From positions 209,287,435 through 209,351,434 of the forward strand of contig NC_081553.1 of NCBI RefSeq assembly GCF_963082655.1: a stretch of DNA of 64,000 bases, in the 5' to 3' direction. This DNA is from Stomoxys calcitrans. Taxonomy: Eukaryota; Arthropoda; Insecta; Diptera; Muscidae. A program made the translations under genes and the position numbers. Positions 1 through 11,487 of the stretch are shown piece after piece. Each line of letters starts with the position of its first letter. Within the stretch, counting starts at the first letter, position 1. The notes under the pieces were generated by a model, which was not told the origin of the DNA, ran no database searches, and saw only the letters and a list, made by a program, of their open reading frames with translations.

Positions 1-534
1 CCACCACCATAACACATGTCTCGTGGTAACTATTCTGTATTCTGTATGCATGGAAGATGCAGTGGCATGTTGGCAATTAAACGCTTGAAAACGATGCCTC
101 AATGTTGTTAATTCAACATAATCAACAATGAGGGCATTAGTAATAGCGGCGATGATGTTGTTGAAGGTGGCCGCGGTGGCGGAGGTATCGTCGGCAGCGG
201 GTGGCATAGTTATGTATTGTAGTATTGCAGCCTGGCCATGACAATGAATGCGGCGGCAACGATCGGCGGCAACAGTTGGCCAAGATTTCATGAGGCTTTT
301 TTTCAGCTTCAATTTTGTAGGGAGCTGCATTCAAGGTATTCATGTTTAACATGTTGTAACAAGAAATACAACATTGTGGACATTTGCTTGGCCTTTTTTT
401 CCTGCCCCCCCAAAAAAATGCCAGATTAGAGTAGCACTTGTAATGGTATCAGGCGCTGAAAATCACTGTGTTTTCATAATGACTTGTTTTGCATGAATAT
501 GAAATGAGAAATATTCACGGGGAATCTTGGAATA
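1..534. other. Unique non-coding DNA
   Basis: No supported gene. The short open frames here run over GCC/GCG-rich and T-rich stretches and have no recognisable domain. The recognisable NL-A retrotransposon sequence begins at the right edge, at about 535. Confidence 0.6.
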
Positions 535-673
535 ATGAGGTTGATCATAACGGATTTTATGGTCAAGGAAGCCTTGAGGAGCTTCAAATCATTTAAGTCA
601 CCCGGACCTAACGGAATATTTCCGGCGTTACTACAAAAGGAGGCCGACTATTTGGCGCCTCATCTGGCAACTA

Positions 674-907
674 TTGGTTGCCCAAAAAGTAATTGCGGAT
701 TTTTCATAAAGTCGGCGTTGACAATTTTTTTCACAGCTTGTGACTCTGTAATTGCATTCTTTCTTCTGTCAGTTATCAGCTGTTACTTTTAGCTTGCTTT
801 AGAAAAAAATGTAAAAAAAGTATATTTGATTAAAGTTCATTCAAAGTTTTATTAAAAATGCATTTACTTTCTGTTAAAAAATCCGCAATTACTTTTTGGG
901 CAACCCA
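674..907 (+). mobile_element. Mariner-type MITE copy 1, nested in NL-A RT
   Basis: Short non-autonomous element of about 234 bp. It starts TTGGTTGCCCAAAAAG and ends CTTTTTGGGCAACCCA, so the ends are inverted repeats, and it is flanked by TA on both sides (672-673 and 908-909). TA duplication and these ends fit the Tc1/mariner superfamily; the terminal GTAATTGCGGATTTTT resembles mariners of the mellifera/cecropia group from memory. No transposase is encoded, so it would have to be moved by another copy's enzyme. It interrupts the NL-A reverse transcriptase and is therefore younger than that insertion. Confidence 0.9.
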
Positions 908-1467
908 TATTTTCACAGCGTACCTAAGACTTGCATATACTCCGAAAGCCTGGCAGGAGGCAAGGGTGGTGTTTATACCCCAGCCCAGCAAGGCACGTTA
1001 TGCGACAACAAAGGCCTATAGGTCCATAAGCCTTAAGTCCATTCTACTCAAAACCATGGAACGCATTTCGGATACCATGGTGAAGAGTAGGACATGCAGC
1101 CAACTGCTTAAATATAAACAACATGCCTATGTCAAGGGAAGATCGGTGAAGACTGCCCTAAACGAGGTTGTGCATAAAATAGAAGAATCCTTCGAGGCCA
1201 AAACGTACACCCCGGCGGTATGCATTGACAACGAAGGGACTTTTAACAATGTGCGGACTGGCACACTGATCCAATACTTAGACCAGTACCGGGTGGACCG
1301 TGTCCTTAGAGACTGGTTAAACCATATGCTAAGGAACAGATGGATAAATTACGGGTCCCATGACATAAATCTAAGGCAAAAAGTAGCACAGGGCACACCA
1401 CAGTGGGTCATTTTGTCTCAGATCCTGTGGGTGAACACCATAAATGACCTATTACGGATGCTGAGGA

Positions 1468-1875
1468 GGGATTTGAAACCGTCTGCTATGCAGATGATGT
1501 TAAAAAGCTTCTAAGGGGTAAGGATCCAAACCAGCTATGCAGAAGGGCCCAAAAGGGTCTTGCATATGGCATATGACTGGGCTAGACCCAGGGATCAAAA
1601 TGTTAACCCAGAAAAGACAGAAATATGCCTGCCCACGAGGAATACAAAGGTGGGCCAATTAGATGCACCATGGGATTTGAACCAGTCTGCTATGCAGATG
1701 ATGTTATAATGCTTCTTAGGGGTAAGGATCAAATTCACCTATGCAGAAGGGCCAAAAGGGTTTTGCATATGGCATTTGACTGGGCTAGACCCAGGGATCA
1801 AAATGTTAACCCAGAAAAGACAGAAATATGCCTGCACACGAGGAAGACAAAGGTGGGGGAATTTGATGCACCACG
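1468..1875 (+). repeat. Tandem duplication of the RT active-site segment
   Basis: Two direct copies of about 204 bp: 1468-1671 and 1672-1875. Both run from GGATTTGAA through the codons for CYADD to AGATGCACCA or TGATGCACCA. They differ at scattered sites and by small indels, so the duplication is not brand new. It places the catalytic YADD motif twice in one decayed element. Confidence 0.85.
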
Positions 1876-2645
1876 TTTCCCCATTAAAACGATTTCGATA
1901 TCTCACAAGGTACGATAATTAGGAGTGATCTTGGTTGGGAAACTTAATTGGAAGTGTCACATTCAGGACCGTACTGAGAAGACACAGATGTTGGGCACTA
2001 TGCAGACGGGCCTTAGGTTCGAAATGAGACCTGATTCCGAGGACAGTTCACTGGCTCTGCAGAAGCGTGATAAGACCAATACTTACTTACGCCTCAGTAG
2101 TTTGGAAGACTGATATGGAGAAAAAGTGCAACATTAAGACCATACAACAAGTTCAGAGAAGATGTTGTCTTGGCATATGCGGAGCGATGAGAAACACGAC
2201 CACTTGGACAATGGGGACTATTCTACAATAGATACTCGACCCATTGACATACAGATTAAATGTGAGGCAGCCACTGCGGCTATGAGACTCAAGACGAAGG
2301 GGGAAGGGATTGAGGATGGTATCAGCTCATACCATCCCTTCCATACCTTCCCTGGAAGGAAGGGAAAAGATTTCCGATCGGATACCTGAGACGAAACTTG
2401 AGGTCGAGTGCGAGGCACTGATGCCAACGGCACAGTCTTGGACTGACGAATTCTAGTATTGCCATCTGCAACACGGATGACTCAAAGCTAGGGGACCGAG
2501 TTGGCGTGGGCGGCTACCATGAGATCCCAAGGACTGAGATGTGTTTTAGACTGCCTGACCATAATGCGGTCCTGTAGGCATAGATTCGGGCGATCGCGGA
2601 ATGCGTGAAGTGGTTTGGTACTAACTCGAGGACGTCGACATCTTT

Positions 2646-2971
2646 GCAAATTGCAAATTTTGCCCATGAACATTCCACTAAGGAACAGGGGCTAACTTCT
2701 CACATATCAATGAGTGTAGTCTGATTCATGTTTAAACTCAATGATAAGGGGTCTCCTTTTTATAGCCGAGTCCGAACGGCGTGCCGCAATGCGACACATC
2801 TTTTGGAGAGAAGTTTTACATAGCATAGTACCTCACAAATGTTGCCAGCATAAGGAAGGGAAACCACTGCTGAATTTTTTTTTCCAGTCTCGGTCTCGTC
2901 AGGATTCGAACCCAGGCGTTCAGCGTCATAGGCGGACATGCTAACCTCTGCCCTACGGTGGCTTGCTGTGA
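2646..2971 (-). mobile_element. tRNA-derived SINE nested in NL-A RNase H
   Basis: Minus-strand SINE with a tRNA-like head (GCCACCGTAGGGCAGAGG, then GGTTCGAATCC, the Pol III B box) and a body shared with the copies at 6692, 29069 and 59180. An 8-bp target duplication ACATCTTT flanks it (2638-2645 and 2972-2979). The insertion lies in the RNase H codons just before the FTDSK motif. It encodes no protein and would depend on a LINE partner for mobility. Confidence 0.88.
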
Positions 2972-3379
2972 ACATCTTTACCGACAGTAAAATTGCCATA
3001 AGGGCAATAACAACCAGGGCGGTAGGGTTTCGGAACAGTCTTGGAGTGTTAGGAGAAGATTAACGCCTTCTCTGAGGATGGCAAAATCTGCATAGTTTGG
3101 TTGCCGTTCCATAACTGAGTAAGGGGAAATGAAAGGGCAGACGATTTGGCAGTGAAGGCCAGAGAACTGCCGTCAATAAACTTGGTTAACCCGAAGCCTT
3201 TTGGGTCTACGCAGTCCGATTTAAGAGCGTGGGTGACAAACGCACTGTGGAACAGCGAAACAGTCGGTAGGACAGCGAAAATCCTGTCAAGTCTCTTGTA
3301 GAGACTTACTTACGTACTTCAACAATGAATGTCTTCGATTCAATGCTAAAATTTGTTGAGAATTTAAAGTTTCACATAC

Positions 3380-3840
3380 AAATTCGGTAGTTGGTGTTTT
3401 CTACGAATTATTCTTTTCCGTAAAGTCCGAGCTAAATCGTATATGGTTCGAATTTCAGGAGGCTTAATGCAACTTACTTGTCCAAGTTTTAGTGAAATCG
3501 GCTTATAAATGCGACTGTTATGGTCTTAAGACCCTATATGGTAAGATCAATCTATGTGACAGCTATACTTAAGTATAGTCCGATTGGGACCATATTTGGT
3601 GTGGATTTCGAGAGATTTGTCAACGCCGTGCTTGGTTTTTTCCATAGCTAAACAAGGTCTGATGTTGACCATACTCAATTCGGATATCAGGTTGGCCAAT
3701 CCAACTCACTGTTCCAAATTTCAGCAAAATCGGTTCAAAACCTTAATAGGGTATCGGTCTATATATGGTCCGATTTGGCCCGTTATAGATTTGTGCCAAT
3801 ATCTCCGATCAATATCACAATTTTTAAAAGCTATAGCGTG
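3380..3840. repeat. Diverged dispersed repeat related to T1/T2 monomers
   Basis: Contains phrases typical of the T arrays (TTTCAGCAAAATCGG, TATCGGTCTATATATGG, GTCCGATTTGGCCC) but is too diverged to assign to one family. Two to three weak monomers are visible and there are no terminal hairpins. Confidence 0.55.
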
Positions 3841-4144
3841 ATTACAACAACACGGACACAAAGGCCGTCAGAAGGACATTCCCTCAGACATTGTTAAATC
3901 GTCTTAGAATTTAACTACTATCACAAATATATATACTTTGAATGGTTGGAAGTCCGGTGTGTTGCAAACGGATAAAAAAATTTCCCTTTGGAACTGCATA
4001 TCCATTTCGGCATTTCTGTATTTTTTTGGGGTCGGGAAATTCACCGGACACTTAGTGCCTAATTTTAAGTTATGTTAGGTTAAGTTAGGTTGTAGAGATC
4101 CTTGTCAAGAAGTCTGTGCTGTTCTCTAACGAATTCGTTAATCG
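3841..4144. other. Non-coding gap with a TTAGG-like stretch
   Basis: No gene seen. At 4074-4091 there is GTTAGGTTAAGTTAGGTT, the same short motif that ends retrotransposon tails at 40066, 54900 and 62369, so this may be a remnant of such a tail. Confidence 0.5.
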
Positions 4145-5788
4145 TTTTTATACCCTCCACCATAGGATGAGGGGTATACTAATTTCATCATTCTGTTTGT
4201 AACTACTCGAAATATTGGTCTGAGACCCCATATTCTTAATCGTCGCGACATTTTATGTCGATCTAGCCATGGCCGTCGATCTAGCCATGGCCGTCCGTCT
4301 GTCCGTCCGTCCATCTGTCTGTCGAAAGCACGCTAACTTCCGAAGGAGTAAAGCTAGCCGCTTGAAATTTTGCACAAATACTTCTTATTAGTGTAGGTCG
4401 GTTGGTATTGTAAATGGGCCATATCGGTCCATGTTTTGATATAGCTGGCATATAAACCAATCTTGGGTCTTGACTTCTTGAGCCTCTAGAGAGCGCAATT
4501 CTAGTCCGATTTGACTGAAATTTTGCACATAGTGTTATAGTATCACTTCTAACAACTGTGCCAAGTATGGTTCAAATCGGTCTATAACCTGGTATAGCTG
4601 TCATATAAACCGATCTTGGGTCTTGACTTCTTGAGCCTCTAGAGAGCGCAATTCTTATCGGATTGGAATGAAATTTTGCACCACGTGTTTTGTTATGATA
4701 TCCAACAATGGTGCCAAGTATGATTCAAATCGGTTCATAACCTGATATAGCTGCCATATAAACCGATCTGGGGTCTTGATTTCTTGAGCCTCTAAAAGGC
4801 GCTTTTCCCATTCGATTTGACTGAAATTTTGCACGACGTGTTTTGTTATGATATCCAACAATGGTGCCAAGTATGGTTCAAATCGGTTCATAACCTGATA
4901 TAGCTGTCATATAAACCGATCTTGGGTCTTGACTTCTTGAGCCTCTAGAGGGCGCAAGTCTTATCCGATTTGAATGAAATTTTGCACCACTTGTTTTGTT
5001 ATGATATCCAACAACGGTGCCAAGTATGTTTCAAATCGGTTCATAACCTGATATAGCAGCCCTATAAACCGATCTTGGGTCTTGACTTCTTGAGCCTCTA
5101 GAGAGCGCAATTCTTATCCGATTAGAATGAAATTTTGCACGACGTATTTTGTTATGATATCCAACAACTGTGCGAAGTATGGTTCAAATCGGTCCATAAC
5201 CTGGTATAGCTGTCATATAAACCGATCTTGGGTCTTAACTTCTTGAGCCTCTAGAGTGCGCAATTCTTATTCGATTAGAATGAAATTTTGCACCACGTGT
5301 TTTGTTATGATATCCAACAACTGTGCCATGATTCAAATCGGTCTATAACCTGACATAGCTGTCATATAAACCGATCTGGGATCTTGACTTCTTGAGCCTC
5401 TAGAGGTCGCAATTATTATCCGATTTGCCTGAAATTTTGTACGACGGATCTTCTCATGACCATCAACATACTTGTTTATTATAGTCTGAATCGGTCTATA
5501 GCCCGATACAGCTCCCATATAAATCGATCTCTCTATTTTACTTCTTGAGCCCCCAAAGGGCGCAATTCTTATTCGAATTGGCTGACATTTTACACAGGTC
5601 TCCAAAATATAATTTAATTGTGGTCCAAACCAGACCCTATCTTGATATCGCTCTAATAGCAGAGAAAATCTTTTCTTTTATCATTTTTTGCCTAAGAAGA
5701 TATGCCGGGAAAAGAACTCGACAAATGCGCTCCATGGTGGAGGGTATATAAGATTCGGCTCGGCCGAACTTAGCCCGCTTTTACTTGT
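4145..5788 (+). repeat. T1 array, complete
   Basis: Complete forward T1 element of 1.64 kb. It opens with a TATACCC/GGGTATA hairpin near 4150-4177, then the core with CTAGCCATG and the (GTCY)n tract (4295-4322), then about nine monomers of roughly 153 bp. Each monomer has the phrases ATATAAACCGATC, CTTGACTTCTTGAGCC and GAAATTTTGCAC. It ends GGGTATATAAGATTCGGC followed by the palindrome and ACTTG at 5788. The layout of (TA)n, conserved core and (GTCY)n resembles the mini-me elements described in Diptera (from memory). A CTAGCCATGGCCGTCGAT phrase is duplicated at 4262-4295. Confidence 0.85.
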
Positions 5789-5799
5789 TCATGCTCTAC

Positions 5800-6690
5800 C
5801 CATCGTTTTCTACCAATCGACCATTCCGTTCTACCGACCCACTCGCGTACGATGCGGATCGTGCTAAGAGAATGCGTTCTCTTCCTCTTTCTTACATTAC
5901 AAGACTACGCTAAAGTCAATCAGAAGCAGGCCGGTTGGGTCGGCTTCAGAGAGTGCACCAATCGTTTCAGTCAACTGGCTTCTAACTAAAAAATTTGCTG
6001 TGGTCTATTGTTAAGTCACTCTCGAACCCCGGTAAAAAGAATGACAGGACTTCAGTCACTTATGGCGACGTAACTGTGACTTATCCAAAGAGATGCGGCA
6101 TTCGTCGTATCCGTGGTCTCCGAGCCATTATATTGGGTTGCCCAAAAAGTAATTGCGGATTTTTCATATAGTCGGTGTTGATTAATTTTTTCACAGCTTG
6201 TGACTCTGTAATTGCATTCTTTCTTCTATCAGTTATCAGCTGCTACTTTTAGCTTGCTTTAGAAGAAAAGTGTAAAAAAAGTATATTTGATTAAAGTTCA
6301 TTCTAAGTTTTATTAAAAATGCATTTACTTTCTTTTAAAAAATCCGCAATTAATTTTTGGGCAACCCAATAATTAACCTTGGACAAAGTTACAAAAGGCT
6401 TCCGTGGCACCAAATCATCCAAGGCGTTGGGCCTCGAAGGAATTTTGAAACTGATGCTGAAGAATCTGGATCTAACTGGAGTCGAGTAACTTGCAACTGT
6501 CCGCAACCTGTCTCATGTAGTGCCCGATGTCTGGAAGATGGGCAGAGTGATCCCTCAACTGAAGCCTGGAAAAGACCCGAATAAGGGAAAGTCCTACAGA
6601 CCGATCTCCCTTCTCTCACCAGTAGCCAAGACGTTTGAGGTACTACTCGTCCCGAGCCTCGTTGGAGAGTTTCCATTCGCCGAACATCAC
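5800..6690 (+). pseudogene. NL-B Jockey-like reverse transcriptase fragment
   Basis: Plus-strand relic of the region just before the RT domain and of RT motifs 0-2. Readable pieces are LLWSIVKSLSNPG near 6000, VTKGFRGTKSSKALG near 6385, and VPDVWKMGRVIPQLKPGKDP then SYRPISLLSPVAKTFE (6515-6640). A MITE (6133-6369) splits it and at least one in-frame stop is present. The same protein segments occur on the minus strand at 10500-12830. It ends abruptly at a SINE. Jockey-clade assignment is by resemblance. Confidence 0.8.
6133..6369 (+). mobile_element. Mariner-type MITE copy 2, nested in NL-B
   Basis: About 237 bp. It starts TTGGGTTGCCCAAAAAG and ends TTTTTGGGCAACCCAA, with TA on each side (6131-6132, 6370-6371). 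The interior closely matches copy 1, including the CAGTTATCAGCTG phrase and a run ending in ATGCATTTACTTTC. No coding capacity. Confidence 0.92.
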
Positions 6691-6691
6691 A

Positions 6692-6938
6692 GGAGGCCAC
6701 CGTAGCGCAGAGGTTAGCATGTTCGCCTATGACACTGAAGGCCTGTGTTCGAATCCTGGCGAGACCATCAGAAAAAATTTTCAGCGGTGGTTTTCCCCTC
6801 CTAATGCTGGCAACATTTCTGAGGTACTATGCCATGTAAAACTTCTCTCCAAAGAGGTGTTGCACTGCGGCACGCCCATCGGACTCGTCTATAAAAAGAA
6901 GGCACCTTATCATAGAGCTTAAACTCGAATCGGGCTGC
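6692..6938 (+). mobile_element. tRNA-derived SINE, 3' truncated
   Basis: Head GGAGGCCACCGTAGCGCAGAG with an A-box-like TAGCGCAGAGG, and the B box near 6746 (TGTTCGAATCC). The body continues to AATCGGGCTGC and then leaves the family sequence, so the last 90 bp or so are missing. It abuts the NL-B RT fragment where that reading frame stops. Confidence 0.85.
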
Positions 6939-8418
6939 TTTTACTTTTCCATCCATTTCCGTATCCCCTTCCATCCACTGTGCTGGATTAGATATGCATG
7001 TAGAAAATTTTGCGGAATACTAACGCTGCACACTAGTCGTTCGTTTTGTTCAACATGTTACAGTTAAAGGTTAATTGCAATATAATGTCTTCGGAGCTTA
7101 AAGTTATGTAAACTAATGTTTGGGAATGCTGGCAGTAATCTCGATGCCAGAAGCATGAAGCAATGCAGAGAAAACATGTGGGAGTTTTAGTTCAAAAACG
7201 ATTGTACTCCAAATCCACATCGGGACCACCTGCTGTGCTCAATATCCCCAAAAAACAATGTTGTCTATTATTGTTCAATATTTCCAACTTCAAATTATTG
7301 TTGTATTAAATACAACTCCTTATTCAACTGATTTTCTGATGTCTTTGGCCTGTTTTAATCACCCAGTTTTATGAATGAACATTGGAATTCATTTGTGCCC
7401 ATATTTATTGGCATACGCTTAGCATTTTTAATGCTTACACTTAAAGTGCAACAATTAATAAAGTAATTTGAAATTTTATAGGACTCATTATTGTTTTTTT
7501 TTTTTCTTCTTTGTGTGTCACTCCTTTGCTGGAGTCAACATCAACAATAACAGCAACAATTTTTAATTGCTGGCAAAAGAAAAACGGAAAACTTTTAAGT
7601 AATTTCTTAATGAAAATTCTATATTTTCTTCATTGTCATCTTCGTCACTGCCATTACTGCTCCAGCATCAGCATCAGCATCTTTATCCTTTCAGGCAAGC
7701 AAGCCAATGCTGTTACAATCCAATCCAATCAAGCGTAGAGGCCCAACCCAGATCCCGAGACTCGTTGAATTCATTCATAGAATACCAACGCCTCTATGGC
7801 GCCTCACTCTTTTTCCTGCAGTCAGTCAGTAGCGCCATGATTGTGGCTTTTGCAAAATTTATTCTCAGGAACTATTCAGGCTGATTGCCACAGCATAAAT
7901 ACAGAAATACAGATAAACATATGAACATACCGAGATATCCATGCATCATACATTGAGCAATAGCTAACAATGTACACCAAAGTATCTCCAATCAATGATG
8001 GCATGGATTTGTATCATCTGCCATCATCATCATCGTCATCATCATCATCATCCTCCTCTACTCATCGCCACTCTAGGAGGACTTGGTTGTGAATAGCACC
8101 GTGGCCATTTATCTGGAAATGCATAGAAAACGATAACGATGTGTTTGTATGGCGTGGTGACATTACATAAATTTCTGATTGCAGCTTTTTTCTTTTCTCA
8201 AGTCATGCTATGTATGTCCTGATTGATTTGCAGTACCCTATAACAGGGATGGCAGGATCTACTTTGAAGAATAGAAAATCTGTTGTATTCTAACATAAAC
8301 GCATATCATTTCGGCCATTGGCTTTGCATGTGCTCAACCAGGTTTCTTTGTCAGCACCCCAAGTGCTGCCGGCAAGTGACTTGAGAAACTTGTTTCTATT
8401 TTTTGTCTTTATCGCAAA
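6939..8418. other. Unique AT-rich non-coding DNA
   Basis: About 1.5 kb with no supported gene. It holds a poly-T run near 7492-7505 and a CAT-rich microsatellite at 8022-8054. The small frames overlapping the repeats have no recognisable domain. Confidence 0.6.
8022..8054. repeat. (CAT)n microsatellite
   Basis: Run of CAT/ATC triplets with one CGT interruption, followed by CCTCCTC. Confidence 0.9.
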
Positions 8419-8525
8419 CTAGCTGAACCGGGCCCGCTCCACTGCGCCTTCTTTAACTCTCTAATATCTTTTTAAGAAGGGGCGAAACTTCGCCCTGAAT
8501 GCGGATAACGAATTCGTGCCATTGC

Positions 8526-8783
8526 AGCCTATACCGCTGAACGCGTTCGAATCCTGGCGAGAACATCGCACGAAGCGGTGTTTATCCCCTCTTAATGCTG
8601 GCGACATTTGCGAGGTACAATGTCATGCAGGGTCATTTAAAAAAAATTTCCCCACCGATCGGACTCGGCTATAAAAAAGGTCCCTTGTCATGGAGTATAA
8701 ACTTCAATCGGAAAACACTCATTGATTAGTGAGAATTTGCCCCTTCTCGATTCCTGATGGTAATGTTCTTCCTAAGGGTAAAG
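8526..8783 (+). mobile_element. Degraded SINE nested in R3
   Basis: The 5' head is lost. It begins around CCTATACCGCTGAACGC, keeps the B box (GTTCGAATCCTGGCGAG) and the body (CCCTCTTAATGCTGGC, TCGGACTCGGCTATAAAAA), and fades out near AATGTTCTTCCTAAGG. More diverged than the copies at 29069 and 59180, so an older insertion. Confidence 0.75.
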
Positions 8784-9349
8784 TTCTCATTAGAGGAGGG
8801 TTGACACCTTAGATATTTTTTGTCTCAAATGTGGATGTCAAATTCGTGCTGCCCTTCCAAATCCCTTTAATTTGAGCGCCATATTGCCATGGCCGGTAAA
8901 TATGAACCGTTTGAGGGGTGTTTTGGGGCTGGGGCGGCCACCGGCGATTTGCACTGAAAATAGATATCAAATTCCTTCTTTACTCCCAAATACCGTTGAT
9001 TTGAACTTTATATTGCATAATAATCGAAAATGAAGTTCAGTTTAGGGGGTGCTTAAGGACGTACCCCAAAACCCTTGGCTCCAAAATTGGATATCAAATT
9101 CATTTTCTACTCTCAAATACCTTACATTTGAGTCCCATATTGTCATAATGGGTCAAATAAACAATTTGATGTATATGTGGGTCGAAAAGCCCCACCTAGA
9201 CTTGACAGCAATTTTTAATGGCATATTTGTAATCTACTCCCTAATACTTTTCATTTGAGTCTGTCGGTGGTCGGCTAATAAGCCCATTTGGGGGTATTTT
9301 AATACCATATTCGTATTCTACTCCCCAATACCTTTCATTTGATACCTAT

Positions 9350-9985
9350 ATTGTCCACTTTTGATTTTGGGTTGTGTTATTGGCATAAGGGGGAGGGTCC
9401 GACCCCCCTTCCGATACCGAAAAATTATATAGCCTATGTTTCCTTCCAGATCAAACTACACAATATACGAAAATTTCGAGAAAATCGTTTGTGCTGTTTT
9501 TCATTCCATACGCAACAAACAAACCGAGTCCCATATATCCGTGTCCGAGTCCATATATGCCCATTTTAGGCGTTTTTGTGGAGTGGGGTGATCCCCCATA
9601 CTTCGATATGAATTTGCATGCCAGATTCGTTATCTACTCTCGCTACTTTTCATTTGATACCTATATTGCCCCGATCGGTCCACTTTTGATTTTGGGTTGT
9701 GTTATTGGCATAAGGGGGAGGGTCCGACCCCCCTTCCGATACCGAAAAATTATATAGCCTATGTTTCCTTCCAGACCAAACTACACAATATGCGAAAATT
9801 TCGAGAAAATCGTTTGTGCCGTTTTTCCGTCCATACGGAACAAACAAACCGAGTCCCATATATCCGTGATTGGCTAATGTACCCATTTTGGGCGTTTTTG
9901 TGGGGGTGGGGTGATCCCCCATACTTCAATATGAATTTGCATGCCAGTTTTGTTATCTACTCTCGCATACTTTTCATTTGATACC
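9350..9985 (+). repeat. Direct duplication of about 320 bp inside R3
   Basis: The block with ATTTTGGGTTGTGTTATTGG, the GGGTCCGACCCCCC phrase and GCCTATGTTTCCTTCC occurs at about 9362-9560 and again at about 9682-9880, nearly identical. Part of it recurs a third time at 10367 as the true terminus. Confidence 0.82.
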
Positions 9986-10680
9986 CATATTGTCCTTATC
10001 GGACCACTTTTGATTTTGGGTGGTGTTTTTGGGGTTACGGTGGAGGTACCGCCCCCTTCCGTTATCAATAAATTATAAAGCCTATTCCTATTCCCTGACC
10101 ATATACGTAATCTACTCCCGAATACCTTTCATTTGAGTCCCATATTGTCATGATCGTCAAATAAACCTATTTTAAGGGTTTTGGGGTTGGTGCGGCCCCC
10201 CCGGTACTTGGACCCAACTTTTATTATGAATTTTGTTCTCTACTCGTGAGTACCTTTCATTTGAATCCCATACTGTACCGATCGGTTCACTTTTATTTTT
10301 GGCTGGTACTTTTAGGTTAAGGGGAAGGGTCCGCCCCCCTCCCGATATCAAAAAATTATATAGCCTATGATTCCTTCCAGACCAACCTACACAATCTGCG
10401 AAAATTTCAAGGTAATCGGTTCAGCTGTTTTTGAGTCTATACGGAACAAACAAACAAACAGAAATTGAATTTTATATGTAAGACCGCTGTGGCATGTAGC
10501 GAAAATGTGTAGGAGCTGTCAAATGTGACGCCAAGTATTTTAGGTTACTTGATGCTCGGAATCATTTCGTCACAGTCCGGGAGATATCACCCCGCCTTGG
10601 GGAAGTCCCTGTTTCACTCTGCGGTGCTTCGACATCTTATGACTTTTTATCCCTAAATCCCACCTTCACTGGCAACCACG

Positions 10681-11377
10681 CAGATAATACGCGATTCAGC
10701 GTTTCAGGCCTGTCTGGAGGGACATATTGGCGATGCCCTCAAATAGTTGGTCATGGCTGACCTTGTCGTGGTCCGTGCCACGAGGCCACGGCAAATGTGT
10801 GCGATAATGGCATGCAAAGCTGTTGTTGTAGTCTTCGAAATCCATGTTGATACTCGGCCAATGGAAATTATCCTACGAAGCTCGGAAGGAGTAATGCCTC
10901 AAGCGCCTTGGCTATTGATGGGTGAAGGGAGATCGGTGTGTACGACTCTCCCTTGCTCGGGTCCTTTCCAAACTTCAGTAGCGGTATTACTCTGCCCATT
11001 TTTCAGACATCGGGAACCACAACAGATAATTCGCGATCCAACGTTTCAGGCCTGTCTGGAGGGACATATTGGCTATGCCCTCAAATAGTTTGACATGGCT
11101 GACCTTGTCGAATGCCTTCGATAGGTCCAGTGCCACGAGGCCACCGCAAATGTGTGCGGTGATGGCATGTAAAGCTGTTGTTGTGGCATGCAGTCTTCGA
11201 AATCCATGCAGATGCTCGGCGAACGGAAATTCTCTTACGAAACTTGGGAGGAGTAATGCCTCAAGCGCCTTGGCTATTGATGGGTGAAAGGAGATTGGTC
11301 TGTATAACTCTCCCTTGCTCGGGTCCTTTCCAAGCTTCAGTAGCGGTATTACTCTGCTCATTTTCTAGACATCGGGA
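10681..11377 (-). repeat. Direct duplication within NL-B RT (about 342 bp)
   Basis: Copy 1 is 10681-11016 and copy 2 is 11023-11377. Both begin CAGATAAT.CGCGAT and end near CAGACATCGGGA or TAGACATCGGGA. Copy 2 keeps the RT reading frame better; copy 1 has small deletions. Confidence 0.85.
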
Positions 11378-11487
11378 TGGTAGTAAGGTGCTCAACTCCA
11401 CGTGTAGAGATTCCGTCGTAGGCCAACGCCTTGCATGATTTGAAGCCACGGGTGACATTTGTAACTTCGCCCACGCTAAACTGTGAT

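Larger units (their letters stand above)
535..3292 (+). pseudogene. NL-A non-LTR retrotransposon, reverse transcriptase to RNase H, broken
   Basis: This is a decayed ORF2 of a non-LTR retrotransposon, an element that copies itself by target-primed reverse transcription. Seen in order: the start of the RT domain (SFKSPGPNGIFPALLQ, about 590-640), a nested MITE, RT continuing from 910 (YTPKAWQEARVVFIPQ, then a GRSVKTAL stretch), the QGTPQ motif near 1390, and CYADD at about 1485 and again near 1690. A thumb and linker region follows (1925-2390, RPIDIQIKCEAA). A nested SINE comes next, then RNase H with FTDSKIAIRAI at about 2976. Several frameshifts and stops are present. The sequence loses similarity to the minus-strand copy at 56840-59840 near 3292, so the 3' end is missing. 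RT plus RNase H without a clear endonuclease points to an I, R1 or LOA type clade; the clade is not settled. Non-functional. Confidence 0.85.
8419..10487 (+). repeat. R3 long dispersed repeat
   Basis: Starts ACTAGCTGAACCGGG and ends ACGGAACAAACAAACAAAC then TTTTATATGTAAGA. Between these, blocks of about 160 bp recur with phrases such as TACCTTTCATTTGA, CATATTGTC and GGTCCGCCCCCCT. The same start occurs at 61582 and a reversed copy lies at 38235-39312. No protein is encoded. A SINE fragment (8526-8783) sits near the start. The superfamily is not recognised. Confidence 0.75.

Noticed and set aside
674..907. Autonomous mariner
   Set aside because: Only about 234 bp with no transposase; a MITE only.
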